A DNA stretch of 64,000 nt from Albifimbria verrucaria (Eukaryota > Ascomycota > Sordariomycetes > Hypocreales > Stachybotryaceae): the NCBI GenBank assembly GCA_020081605.1, contig JAHREC010000013.1, forward strand, positions 4,216,001 through 4,280,000. Direction: 5' to 3'. Every line of letters starts with the position of its first letter. Position 1 is the stretch's first letter. Under the pieces are notes generated by a model. The model saw only the letters and a list, made by a program, of their open reading frames with translations. It was not told the DNA's origin and did not search any database. This document shows positions 1-12,198 of this stretch, piece by piece. The position numbers were made by a program, and so were the translations under genes.

Positions 1-769
1 GGGATTGCTGCGCAGTGTATCCCTTATGTCCTCCCATCAAAGAGCAAAGACTACTCAAATGACCCAAGATTCTACGATTGTTGGAGTAAACTCACTCCCT
101 TTTCCCTGACGGAGTATGACCGTGTTGTGCAGCTGGACGCCGACATGCTTGTCAGGCGAAACATGGACGAGCTTATGGAGCTGGAGTTGGATCCCCATTG
201 TGAGCGAGACAGGCACGCAGGAGACAAGCAAGCGTGTCTTCGCCGCTAGCCACGCTTGCGTCTGCAACCCTCTCAAGTTCCCTCACTACCCGAAGGACTG
301 GATCCCCAAAACTGCGCCTTCACTCACCAACACAACGACCCCGATGCTGCCCAGACGCAAGGGATCGATCCGTCTGTGGGCCCCTAGGCTTCATGAACGG
401 TGGCTTGCAGGTTGTCAATCCCTCCCGCGTGCTCTACGACCAAATTCTGGCATATATGGACGCTGAGGCCAGCAACATGGACTTTGCAGACCAATCCCTC
501 TTGTCAGACCTCTACCGTGGCCGCTGGGTTGCCCTGCCATACATTTACAACGCCCTCAAGACGATGCGCCGGAAGGGCGTGCACGACAAGATATGGCGGG
601 ACGATTGCGTCAAGTGTGTTCACTACATACTGACCCCAAACCCTGGGATGAAGTCGACGAGAAGGGCAAATGGACAGGGACTGATGAGACGCATAGGTGG
701 TGGGTGGACGTGAATCGCGAAAGGAAGGCTGCTGAGAAAGTCAGAGGCATATGCGACGATGACTTTTAA
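1..769 (+). CDS. Family 8 glycosyltransferase (glycogenin/galactinol-synthase-like), 5' truncated
   Basis: The window opens inside this gene and the 5' end is missing. The visible part reads through a nucleotide-sugar binding core, QLDADMLVRRNMDEL (a DxD motif in DAD), then a GPLGFMNGGLQVVNPS segment and a WRDD..HYILTPNPWDE region, ending at TAA 767-769. These are hallmarks of GT8 retaining glycosyltransferases that use a metal-bound UDP-sugar; the acceptor cannot be told from sequence. The frame is broken four times (near 193, 308, 382 and 641), and each break is mended by restoring one or two bases in a C or A run. No intron is needed. It is convergent with ATG2. Confidence 0.85.
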
Positions 770-1368
770 ACGTTAAGGTGGTAACTGTAATTGTAATTGG
801 CGTCCACATGTTTGCCCCATTCTCCAGTTATTGCCTTTTTAATGGCATCTTCAATGTGATATTATATCAAGATCGGCATACAAGTGTCGGCAAGAAATCT
901 TTATATTTCGCACCTCAGAGTGGTCATGAGAGTTCGGTATAAACATGGGCCCCTATACACGACGACTGAAAATCCATGACTCCTTGCATGCGCCGTCATA
1001 CGGTATTGGCTAGCTAGAGGAGAAAAGCAAGGAAACCCAAACTCCCTTTCCCTTCATAATGCACATTCTCAGATATAGTGGATAATCCAACTCCAGTTAT
1101 GATGAAATGAAATCCAATAACGTCAAGAAACCCTGGCGATGTCTCGATCGGGCCTTGCTCCCCAAATCACACTCCTATTCGCCAGTCTATGATGCGACGT
1201 TGATATGAAAACGATGCCGTTCCTCCTATTGTTATACTGCTCCAACATGATGGCCATGGCAACGTCTTTAGAGTCGATAAATACGCTGTTTAGTAATTCA
1301 GTCTTGTTATCTTAAAGGTGTCGTCAATGCGTTCTAATTCTTGCATACGCAGGTCGTCGTACAAGGCC
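770..1368. other. Convergent intergenic region, GT8 / ATG2
   Basis: About 600 bp between two converging stop codons. It should hold both 3' UTRs and polyadenylation signals. I see no credible ORF, RNA gene or repeat. Confidence 0.6.
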
Positions 1369-4300
1369 TTAATGTTTCTTGTATTTCTATACAAGCGGTC
1401 AGTATGAAACGACAAGAGAGAGAGAGAGCAAAAGAATTTGAGAAAGCGGGACTCGCCTCATCAATCCTGCGTCTGTTGTGAGGATCAATTGTGTTTGTCG
1501 CGCCCATGAGTGTTTGTCCAATCACCTTCGTAACACCAACAGCTGGGCGGAAAATGATTGTAGGTGCTCTCTTCCAGACTGCTTTGGCTGCCCCTGCAGC
1601 TGACTGGCTCTCCATGACTTCTCCTGGGATTGCAATGATAGCATCTCTAGCCATATTTACGTCTCTAGTCAGCGAGCGGTAGCCACCACGGATACCCTGA
1701 ATAACACCAGTCGGCTGATCAGCATACAGAGAAATCTGCTTCTTTTCCTCAGGGTCTAGGTCATCATCTTCCCAGTTGCCATCTGACTGTTGTTGCTCTG
1801 TAAGCATCCCTTCGGCTCCCTGCAAAGCGTACTGAGTTCCGACTGCAAGCTTAGCTCCCAACTTGACGATTTCAGTACCAGTGGTACGAGCAAATGCCGC
1901 CGCTCCCTTAGATATGCTGCGTATAACGCGACCATCCTTTTGATATTCCTTTAGAGGGATCTCAATCAAGTCTTTAAACCCGCTGCCAATATTGACCAAG
2001 GAGCGGACTGGCGCAAGTCCTGCGATTACACCAGGCAGTTGGTTGTTCCTCACATCAGGCGTCCAGATGTCATTCAAGGTCTTACCCAGCCTGTCGAACC
2101 CAGAAACACCGTATATGATGACATGTCGCAAAACCATTCGTGATTCTTCTAGGACAATGAAATTCATGAACTCCGTTGTGTGGCCTGATCTGAGACCACC
2201 GTAATCGACACGTTTCGGTTTGAAATCAAGCTTAACAGGCACGCTGTTGATTTCGGCCCGTTGAACGAATGGCACATCGCTTGGTGACGCGTGAACGGGG
2301 ACCTTGTCGTCTTTGAATTCAAAGAATCTCGTAATGAAATCCAACGCGTCTTGATCTACATGGAGTCTCAATGGGAGGATTGTGGCTCGCAAGACAATCT
2401 CCGAGGCGCCTAATTCTGGAAGTGGCTTCACGTTCAAGATTTCTAGATGAACCATGCTCGTTCCCAATTCGCGCTCCCCTTGGTCTTGGTCGTAAGTGGC
2501 AAATTTCTTCCATGTAGATGTCGGGACATGGTCGAAAACATCCAACGTGTGAATGCGCACGTCGATGCTGCTCAATGTCTCTCCGCCATTTGGAGGAAAA
2601 CTACCATATCCATGTTGATGCCTTGTAGCTCAAATGTGATTTTGTGATGCTTGCTTCGGTTAAGCCTGAGTCTCTTGGCTTTCGGCTGGTGCGGGCGGGC
2701 GGTGCGGTTGGTTGTGGCCGTGACAGCTGTGGTTGCCACCGATTCGGTCTCCGTCGCATTATCATTGAGGCCTTCATTGATTGCTCGAGTGAGCTCACCA
2801 GGGTCTCGGTTTGCTGGAATACCAATATAGATCGAGTTGAAAAGAAAATCGCCTATGGTTTCTTCGTCCTCAACTTCTTCCTCATAAATTTGCTGGCCTC
2901 CCAAGCGTGATTGACGTTCATATGCTTTGGTCTCGACTTCGTGTACAGCCTTGTTGATAACTTCACGGGTGTGCACCCAGTCATAACCATCAAAGAGATT
3001 CCAGATAATATGAACATCTCTCACAGATACACGTAACGGGCTGCGCTTCACAAGCTTCTCTGGTGCCGCGTCATATGTGTTCTTGTTTGAGTTCCAAATT
3101 TTAGCAGCGCTACTCTTCTCTGAACCCCGACCATAGAAATCCTCATGGATGACGAGATCATCGCTATCTTGAGACACTCTGCTGGAGCTTGGGTTAAAGC
3201 CAGTCAACAAGACACCCTCATTGGTATCCTCCATGAGGGTGCCATGAGAAGTAATGGATTCTTTTGTGGCGTCGAATAGCTCTTCCACATCTGCCGGCTT
3301 GCCGTAGAACTCTGACTCGATACGTAGAGAGCTTTCGCCTTCGTAGTCGGCAGACGAACCACTTCCCGCCATTTCTTGGGCAACGGCGAAATCTTGATCG
3401 AAGTCGTACTCGCCTTCTGGCTTTCCGAAAGCCTCAGCAGAAATTGAAGCCAAAAGGTCTTCAACAGGAACGACGTTTGTGCGATATTTGTTCTCCTTGC
3501 TTGGTGGTGTTGGTGGTGATAATGCATTTGCCAACGTAATGAGAGTTTGCATGGAATCAGCACAGGTCTCTAACACCAAGAGGTCATCCCGAAGCTCAAC
3601 CTCTACTTGCTTTTCTCCATCCTCGCCAGGCTTCACATCGACAACTACCTTGGCTGAAGAGATGTAACAGATGTCGACGTAGCCAAGAGCACACATACTA
3701 GCCACTTGCCGCGAAGTAGTTGTGGACGACGATCGACGTCCTCTATTAGCAGAGGGTGAGTTGGATGTAGTTTGAGACACATCGTCGATCAACAGGATAG
3801 ATGCCTTATTTATGGTTGCTGTGGCCTTTGTCTCTACTTCTTCTGGAAGCACAACTTCCACATGGGCGTCCGTCAAGGCAATTACCATCTTTGATGGCAA
3901 ATTGAGGGGTTCAGGCCAAAAAGACAATCCTGGAAACCAATATGTAAAGTGGTCGGCTTCTTGGACCTTGTTTTCTCTATCGGTGAGAGAGGATGAGGAG
4001 CCAATGCCGTATGCGCTTGGTCACCAAGGCTTGCCACGGACGCAGCGAGACCAGCCTCAAAGTCTTGCGGCGTGGCATCTTCTGCCAGGCCAAGTATGTC
4101 CATGATGGTGGGCACCCGGTAGTCGATTATCAGATCATGTAGTTTCAGCTTGATAACCGGTTCAATCTCATCGCCAATCATCCGAGCCATGATGACTGGG
4201 GTTCTGCTTAGAGTCTCTGACGCAGATACAGCCGCATTGCCTACAAGCTCCTCCGTCTGGTTCCGCTTGACTGAGAGTCCACGAATAGCTATCGCAACAA

Positions 4301-7300
4301 GCGATGGCATGGTGATATGTCCAACCTCAAGTGTTCGGGCTTCGACACCAAGATATCCGAGTGTACCTCCGAAGTCCACGCTGACGCCAACCTTTGAATT
4401 TTTCCCAAGGTAAGAAGGCCCGGCCGGTCATCCTCTGGTAGGTACTTGGCGACTCCAGATAGTTTGGCTATTTCTTCACCCAGAGCCGGAATTGTGGTCA
4501 GCTGGCCCATGTTTTTGACCCTGACATTCAAAGTGTCAATTGAAGCTCGTAGTACAGAGCCTTTGCGTCTTTGCCTCAAGAGGGTGTCAACCATGATTTC
4601 ATCATTGCCTTGATCAAACTTGACCTTTGAAGGTATGATAAGTTCAAGAAGAGTCTCAAGATCTGTGTCCTTTGGAGTTGTCAAAAATCCAGTCGAACGC
4701 CGCTCACTTCGGTAGTAATGGCAGGCTCTGCGGAAGAGTTGTGCAGATACGGCCCGGACACGCGCAACCTGCTGCAAGCAATTGCTGTGCCTTCTGACCT
4801 ATTGACGAGCTTGATTGCACTTGTTTCTGCGGCGACGCTGCAATCCTTACCCACTAACTCGACCAAAGCACCTCCAAACCTTACGTTGATCTTGTTGCCA
4901 ATCACATCGGGTTTTGCCGGCGGGTCACTTCTTGATTCGAAATGTACTCCCTGGGTTTAGCTGGTGGCGGTGGTGCAGGCTTCAGGCTTGAGGAGGGGTT
5001 GGATGTCATAGAAGCGCTCATATTTAAGAAGCTGCTTAGCCCGCCAAACCAACTAAAGGTTTCGTCAAGTCTCTGTAAGTCAATCTGAACAACGCAAGGT
5101 AGTGTTTCGACATCCACCCGAACGGCATCTGCCGTTTGGATAATCTTCATGCCAATATCATATCCTTCAGAAAGGAACGTATCTCGAACAGACGTGCTCA
5201 TTGGCTTAGCATTGTCAAATGATATTATGTCACCATTCGCGTATCCAAAGCGGAACTTTTGCAATTTTATGTTCGTTAGCACCCCGGTGCCTTTAGGCGA
5301 CTTGTCTTTGTCCGTTGGGGCAGCCGTTATGGTAGTTGGCGACACTGAGACGTTTAGGTCGTGAAGTGTTGCGTTCAGGAGAACTTCTTGATCGAATATG
5401 AAAGCTGCTGGGTCAAGGAAGCGCTCAGGGCTATCTGCAACCCCTCCTAGCCTGTTGATGAAATCAAACGAGACTTCTTCGAGGCGAATATCGAGTTCGG
5501 GTGCTTGCTGAGCTTCAGATGGGGTTTCTTGGCTCTTGGGTGAAGGTGTGTATCCCTCCTTGAATGCTTCCAGGAGTTTCCCAGCAACCATTGCGAGTAG
5601 ATAAGCCAGTGAAGCATCAAAGGCAATCTTTGTTGGCGACAATATCACTTCTGTAGCATTGGCTTTCGTATCACCTTTGGTTTCGGGAATCAACGGCTCA
5701 CGAGGCTTCACAGAGGCACTATGAATGGAGAATGCACCAGGAGCCTGGGGATACGCAGACCTGGCGAGTGATTGAGACAGGTGCGCAACCGAATCAGGTA
5801 GAGTGGTCTCTATCTCGACATGCTGATGGTGGGATGGGACATATATGGAAATGGTTTCAAGGTTGAAGATCTCCTTCACAAGTCGAGTCGGGCCTTTTGG
5901 TGTATCGCTGTCATCAGGTTGTGAGGCATTGATTGGATCAGTCGTTCCAGGGTCAACTTCATCCGCCACTGAAGCCTTCTCGAATTTCGCAGCCAGGCCA
6001 GAGCCATCTGAAGCAGATAAGTTTGGCTCCAATTCATCTGATTTCGTTGAAGTGCTAACAGGAACATTTGCACGTGCTGTCTCATCATCGGGCAATTCAT
6101 CAGGATCATCGTCCCAACCTCCAGGCATTACCGGTTTGTGAATCTTGGGAGCCTCTGGCTGATCCTGGGCCTCCTCTGCTACATCTGAACCTGGCTTTTC
6201 GTCTGTTGCAGTTGGGACCTCAGGTTGAGTGTCGTGTTGAGATTCCGTTTTCGGAGACGGCGACAAAATTGGCGGTGGTGAATTTTGCGAGAAAGCGCTC
6301 AGATACATACTCTCAGCTTCTTCATGGGTATATATATGTGATTCAGCAAGGTTATTATCTGATGATTCCATGAACATGTTGCCTAAAAGCGTCGAAGAAT
6401 TCGAAGATCGCGGTATAGGTGCCTGCTCCGAATCTACATCAGGGGCAGCTCGGTTGAGCTGTGAAGACCAGGTTGTGGAGCCCGGTACTGTATCCGAGAA
6501 AGTCATTAGATCTGAGCCATCCCCATTGTCTAGATTTATCGAATGTTGACCCAGGGGTTCAGAAGACATGGTCGAGTGAAACATGGAATCTTCAATTGTA
6601 GGTTGAAATTCATGATAGATGGATGCACGAGGAGTGGCCGGACTATCGTCTTCTGCGTCGCCGTCGGGTCCTGATAGATCATATGGAATTCCAAGCGCCT
6701 CTTCGCTGTCCCCTAGAGGATACTCTGGATCTGAGGAATCGTCTTGGTCAGAGAGATGCTCACGAAAACTCTCCTGCAAAGATGCCATGGGTTGTTCCTG
6801 GAAACTCCCTTGTGATAAGGATGTCGCTTGTCGCGATGGGGATTTCTCGTCATAATGGGCGACGATGCAACGGATGGCGAAGTTATTGAGGGTGACCGTG
6901 TCAACGCTGAGAAGAGGTTGGCCTCGGAGATCAAGTATGCTCGCACACGGTTGAGTGATATGTGCCTCTTGCCCTCTTTCGAAACGTGCGTTGGTGATTC
7001 GGCCTCATTCCCTGACTCTGTGGTAACTCCTTCGACATGTACCCCATCCAGAGCAATTTGGAATGAGACTGGTCCAAGCTGCGAAGAGCCTGCCTCAACT
7101 GGGACTTCCATATCCAGCTGAAATGTGACACCTTGAATTCTGATCTGCATCCGGTCCAAGATACCATGGAGGAAAGCAGCTAGAAAGTTAGGCAGTGATA
7201 GTGGCTGGCCAGTTCCAAACGCCGGCTCGTCCTCGCTACCGTCATCGCTGCTCATAGATACTGAAGTGCCCAGATCACGGGTCTCGGTGGCTAGGGCGTT

Positions 7301-7816
7301 TTCAAGCTTCTGCTTCTCGGTGAGTGGTTCCGATTCCAGGAAAGACTGAGCCAGGTCGACGGTATTAGGGACAATCGTTGAATCCTCGGTAGCGCTCGTG
7401 GACGACGGCTGCTTCGATTTCCCATCGGCGCCAAGAACCTGGACCCTCACATCTACACCGTCGACTTCGATAACGATCGGGCTTGAATAGAAATCCATCG
7501 GAAACGTAACTCGTAGTTGAAGAACCTTCGCCTTGGCGAGCTTAAACGTCTCGGGTAGCTTGAGCAGCTTCTCAAGTTTCTACAACAAGCAGCCAGTTAG
7601 CCAACCGCAAGATTACACGGCTTATAACGTGAGGTGACTTACCTGGGTCCTGACTCCAACATCTCGGAACTCGAAGACGCTATTTCGGCCGATGGCAAAG
7701 TCTAGGTTGGAAACGTCTAGGGCGTCGGAGTCCAGGAGCTCTATGCGGGACAGAGCATACTGCAGCAGCCGCTTGGGCATGCTGGATGCCTGGAACGACT
7801 GCCAGAGGGTAGCCAT
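1369..7816 (-). CDS. ATG2: Autophagy-related lipid-transfer protein Atg2
   Basis: Atg2 is a rod-shaped bridge-like protein that moves phospholipid from the ER to the growing phagophore, working with Atg9 and Atg18. Corrected length is about 2,105 aa, normal for fungal Atg2. The N-terminus ([16 protein letters not shown], then [19 protein letters not shown]) is the chorein_N lipid-entry domain. The C-terminal region ([20 protein letters not shown], then a [22 protein letters not shown] segment) is the conserved Atg2 C-terminal domain, and the protein ends DEKYKKH. The first intron is 7580-7642 (GTAAGT..TAG). The last, 1387-1456, appears to be GC-AG. Six single-base losses interrupt the frame (near 6838, 4920, 4685, 4401, 3907 and 2598). 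The start at 7816 gives a 58-codon first exon in phase. Confidence 0.93.
1415..1428. repeat. GA dinucleotide tract inside the last ATG2 intron
   Basis: A short run of alternating AG on the + strand lies within the inferred 70-nt terminal intron of ATG2. On the coding strand it is a CT-rich polypyrimidine tract. Confidence 0.7.
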
Positions 7817-8941
7817 GGTGATGGTTTGCCTGGATTCGCGCAGCTCGCAACGAGGCCTTAAGGTTTGTACGAGGCCAGAGATTCGATGGGAAGTTCACCG
7901 GCTGAAAGGACAGTAGGGTGGAAGGCTGCCACCCGGGTTGTTATCGAAAGACCCCGGAGCGGTGCGGGGACCAAGGTCATGGTTATCGAAGAAGCGATGA
8001 CATGAGACTCAGGGCGATGGGCAAGATGGGGATGTCGGAATGCGCAGTTGGTAAGTCAGGCCCGTACGTGTGGTGATCGGAGAGAGGTACGGCGCGAACA
8101 GGGACGCTGCAGAAAGATTGGAGGATAAGTTGTGTAGGTAGGGACGAAACGCAAAGGCGACATCGAGGTCATGGATGATACGCAGGACGAGTTAAGCCGA
8201 GGGTACTTGGAGTCGACAGGTACCTTGAGCACCGCGTTAGCCTGGCGCGCCAGCAGGGTAGCAGGTAACTTACTGCTACGGTAAGAGGTGGTTGTAGGTA
8301 CTAACCCATGTAGCAGCTGCTGGAGCCCCACCAACCAGCGCCGCCCCAGCGCCGCCCCAGGCAGCCCTTAGCCACTCCCGGTCACCCTTGGGCAGCGCTA
8401 GTGGACCTGCTGGCTCGTGACTCTTCCCACGTCACTCAGGCTCACCACAGGGTCCAATACCGCGTCATTTGACCGTCCAAGCACCCGCTGCTGGAGGTGA
8501 GTGGGCCTTGTCAGTTTCTCCATATCCGCCCTGCCTGTTTATCTTACCTACCTTATGCCATGTATAACGCTCTGATAAGGGGAAGGGGGAGTCTCGCGTT
8601 TGTTGTCGGCAATTCTTGTATAGCGAGATATACTAGGTACCTACCTATCGATATAGTAAGACAGAACATTGAAACTTCTGGGTCGTTCTTCAAAACCTTG
8701 TGCACGCCATAAATATTCTTGTCTTGCTTGTAGTAAAACTTGGTATATCTGAAACTACCTACCTAGATATTGCAGCCAAGAGACGAGGGACAGACTTTTC
8801 GCATAAAAGCTTGGTATATTTAGTTGCGCTTAGTACTCATCGTCCTCGTTTCCTTAAACATGGTTTCCTCAAACAGTAACTTGAGTTTCCGAATATAACT
8901 CTATCCATCACTCGCACACTCCTCATTTACTAGATTGTTTC
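7817..8941. other. Intergenic region upstream of ATG2 and downstream of the amine oxidase
   Basis: About 1.1 kb holding the ATG2 promoter. It contains a direct duplication of an AGCGCCGCCCC unit near 8338-8362 and TAGGTACC/TACCTA motifs around 8631-8650 and 8755-8765. Small ORFs here have no recognisable domain. Confidence 0.55.
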
Positions 8942-10807
8942 TTACCTCCGATGCATGTACATTTCAGCTATCCGTTTTGCAACCGCCTCTCCGCTCCAGT
9001 ACGCGCCTGTGCTCGTCCCTAGCGCGACAAATGGTGCTGTGTGCTCGCCCGCGAACCATAGGCCACTCTCTGGCAAGCCCTGCCTCATGGTTTTAACATC
9101 CTCATCCCCTCCTGCAGGCCGACTGGGAAGTTGGTGTAGCTTCCGAACCCGGCCAATTCATCATTGAGCCACTCCGTGGCCAGGCCTCCCAATGGTTTGC
9201 AGCCGTCATCCGCCTCGGAGTAATTCGGCAGCCTGGAGTAGTACGGATGGAAGAAGCTCGCCATGTATTCGTCTTTGGCTTCCTGATTTGGCAAGCTTGC
9301 CAACTTGTTAACCAAGAACCGGGATTGGTCACCATACATATAGAACAACAATGTCGGGTGCGAGTGCTCAGGGAGAGGCCGGCCATCTCTACCACCTCCT
9401 GGTTCCATTTGTTCGGATTCGTCGACGAGGCGTAGTCTGGGAAACCCACTGCACAAAGCCTTTGACTTTGTCTCCTTCAGCATCAGTAGGGAGCCAAAAG
9501 GCCTTCGGGAAGCTAATGTAAACCTATATCACGCGTAAGTGAGTCTGTCAATAGCCGCACGTTGATGCGTTAGAACCAATACCTTCTCAAGGCATCCGTA
9601 TCCTAATGAGCCAATCGCTTTGGTCAATCGTGGAGGAAGACGAGGAGAAAACGCGTCGGTGTTGCGTTTTAGCCAGCCCAAGGGCGCCGTGACAACAACC
9701 TCGTCAAATACCAGAGTCTGTCCGCCTTGCAAAGAGACTTGAACACTGTCTCCGGTGCCGCTTCGATATGTAATCTTTTCCGCCTTCATGTTCAAAAGAA
9801 TTTCTGCTTGGGTAAGTACAGGTCTAGATATGGCCTCCAAGATCTTGCCGTATGTCCCCGAACAGTACAGATTTTCTATAGTCCAATATTAAGAAGTGGT
9901 CACAGGCCGCTACATATTCATCGACTTACCTCCTTCTATACATTCCTCGAGCCAAAAGAACTTCAGGCTCTGTTGAGAGATAGGGCTACCGATGAAAGCA
10001 CCCCACATCTCTGCCAACTGCAAGATGGTTTTCCGTGCAATTTCGTGATTCTCTTCGCTGTCTGGTATCTTTTCGACGACCTTGTCTTTGAAGAAGTCGA
10101 GGAGACTCATGTTTTCTGAAATAGAACGACCGTTCTTATTGGAATATTGAAATGCGTCCTGAATAATGTCCCACATTATTGTCGCATACCGCTCGCCCTC
10201 CTTCACCGGTAGCATTTTACCAGACGGGTCAAACACATATGTCTGGGCATCAGAGCGCTCCAGAGATGTTCCGGTTTCTTTTGCGAGATCCATCATCGGG
10301 TTATCGTTAGTTCCATGTATCCAGTTGGGTCCCATATCAGCCAGGCGGCCATTAGGCAGAGCCTTTTGATGGACCCTACCACCGATACGATCGCGACCTT
10401 CGATTATTGTGACTCGAAACCCATACTGCAAGAGAATATCTGCACAGCGAAGACCAGAGAACCCGGCTCCGACGATGCCGACATGAGGCTGACCCCTCGC
10501 ATTGCCCAGGCTCTTGTTCTGAAAAGGTGTAAGTATATATTGCTCACTCTTAGCGATCGCACAATACCTGCTTAGAGTCATCCATTATAAGATGACTACT
10601 GATGACAAAGTGCCGTTTAGCGTCGGTCCTACGATATATTTCAGCTGCTCTGAGATCCTCATAGATTTTCGATATCTGCCGGTTAACTCCATTGCGAGGA
10701 CGCAAGGAGGTGAAAGCATCTATGCCCATGGTTGCAACAACTTTGAGAATTGAGGGCAAAGGATTTAATAGAAAACTCAGGTCTTCTCTAGCGATGTGAC
10801 CGTTCAA
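8942..10807 (-). CDS. Flavin-containing amine oxidase (MAO/polyamine oxidase superfamily)
   Basis: This enzyme should oxidise a primary or secondary amine using FAD; the substrate is not predictable. A dinucleotide-binding motif VGIVGAGFSGLRCAD is followed by the ADP-binding glutamate and IEGRDRIGGRVHQ. The C-terminus has the second FAD motif WFAGEHTAPFVALG, then TGAYWSGEAVA. The exons are 10807-10568, 10518-9930, 9875-9583 and 9523-8942, separated by introns of 49, 54 and 59 nt. Corrected length is 568 aa. Met27 (codon at 10729) is an alternative start; the first 26 residues are not recognisably conserved. Three single-base losses fall in the last exon (near 9440, 9380 and 9107). There is no obvious secretion signal. 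Confidence 0.85.
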
Positions 10808-12198
10808 AGAGGGGATAAAGTAGATAATGGCTTGGGATCCCGATTTATACGGGACGGCAGGACCTCAATATCGCGCACTTGCTTCAGAGACGGACTCAAG
10901 ATCCTTGATTCATCACCAATGCAGTTGGACGTCACTTAACGTACACTATGCAGGATCTTGCGACGAGCGATAAACGATTGTCAAGTACGTCTTGGTCAAC
11001 CAAAATCACGAGCCGTCCTAGTTCAGAAAGGCAAGTCATGAACAAGAGATCAGCTGAGGGGCCACATCGAGATGACTATCCGCAGCAGCAGCCGATATTA
11101 ACCTCTCCCGCCCTTTACTAAGTCCCAATACTATCAGAGGAGATGGAGGGTTACCAAAAGCGGATGATATGACTTCGGTCGGCTCCGACTCCAATTTTGT
11201 ACCGACCGAGCGGTTGTGGGGAGCATCAGAGGTGTGATAAGACGGACAGGTAGCTAACAACCGTCGCCAATATACCCTCTTCAGAGCTTCTTCTCATGGG
11301 CATGGCAGATGGCAGCTGTAGGGAAGAGGCAATTAAACAGAGGTATGAAAAGAGGACTTACGTTCGGATAGAGCGGAAAGGCCTCTGAAGCGCTATAAGT
11401 AGGGCTGGTGATCTAGCGACTCGCATGCTCGTGAGGAGCTGCAGAAAATGAGTTACCGTAGTCTCCCTCAAGCGCAGCAGAGGGCACGATAGCAATCTTT
11501 TAGATCAACAATGGAATATTGGTCGCCACGCGCAGGGCCTTCAATTAACCCATGCTGAGTGGGTATACTGCCTGGCCCGGCCCAACCGTCAAGCCTAGCT
11601 CCGCAAAGAATAGAACCATGGCGATTGCCTCTAAGATAGTGGATTAGATCGCCATGTGCCGTTGCTCTATTGATTTTCCTACAAGTTCTAAGGACGAAAA
11701 GGCAATGCAACGCTGCTTCAGATCCAAGCAACTAACATGACACCCTCTGCCTCTGCCTCTGCCTCTGCCTATCCCTCTAACCAAGATCCAAGGCTTCGAT
11801 TAGTGTGCAGGAGAGCATCACAACCCTGCCAATGATATTGCATCAGTACTAGAAACGACTCGGCTCCGCAGGGACCCTGGTCTTAGAATGAGCCAATCAG
11901 AATGAATATGATTCAGCATCTTGGTGTCGACTCCCACTCTGGAGAAGCCGAGGCACATGCGGGTCGACCGACCGATGCCGACCAGCACCCTCAACTCGAG
12001 AGCTTCCCAGATTCGAGAGTCCCTGCACTATTTCTCCAACTTCTTCTTCCTCGCCTCCAACCCTTCCATTAATTCGAGCCTGCTCCTCTCCTCGTTTCTC
12101 CCATACCCATTCTCATAGGGGACTTCCTCCAACAATCAATCTTCCTCTCTTCCGCTCACTCTCGCCCTCCCTCCCTTCCTCCCTCCATCCTCACCACA
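10808..12198. other. Divergent intergenic region, amine oxidase / cytochrome b5-acyl-CoA dehydrogenase
   Basis: About 1.4 kb of shared upstream sequence. It holds a CTCTGC microsatellite and, just before 12199, a pyrimidine-rich CT leader typical of fungal 5' UTRs. I see no gene. Confidence 0.55.
11745..11770. repeat. CTCTGC hexanucleotide microsatellite
   Basis: Just over four perfect copies of CTCTGC lie in the gene-free region between two divergent genes. Confidence 0.9.
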
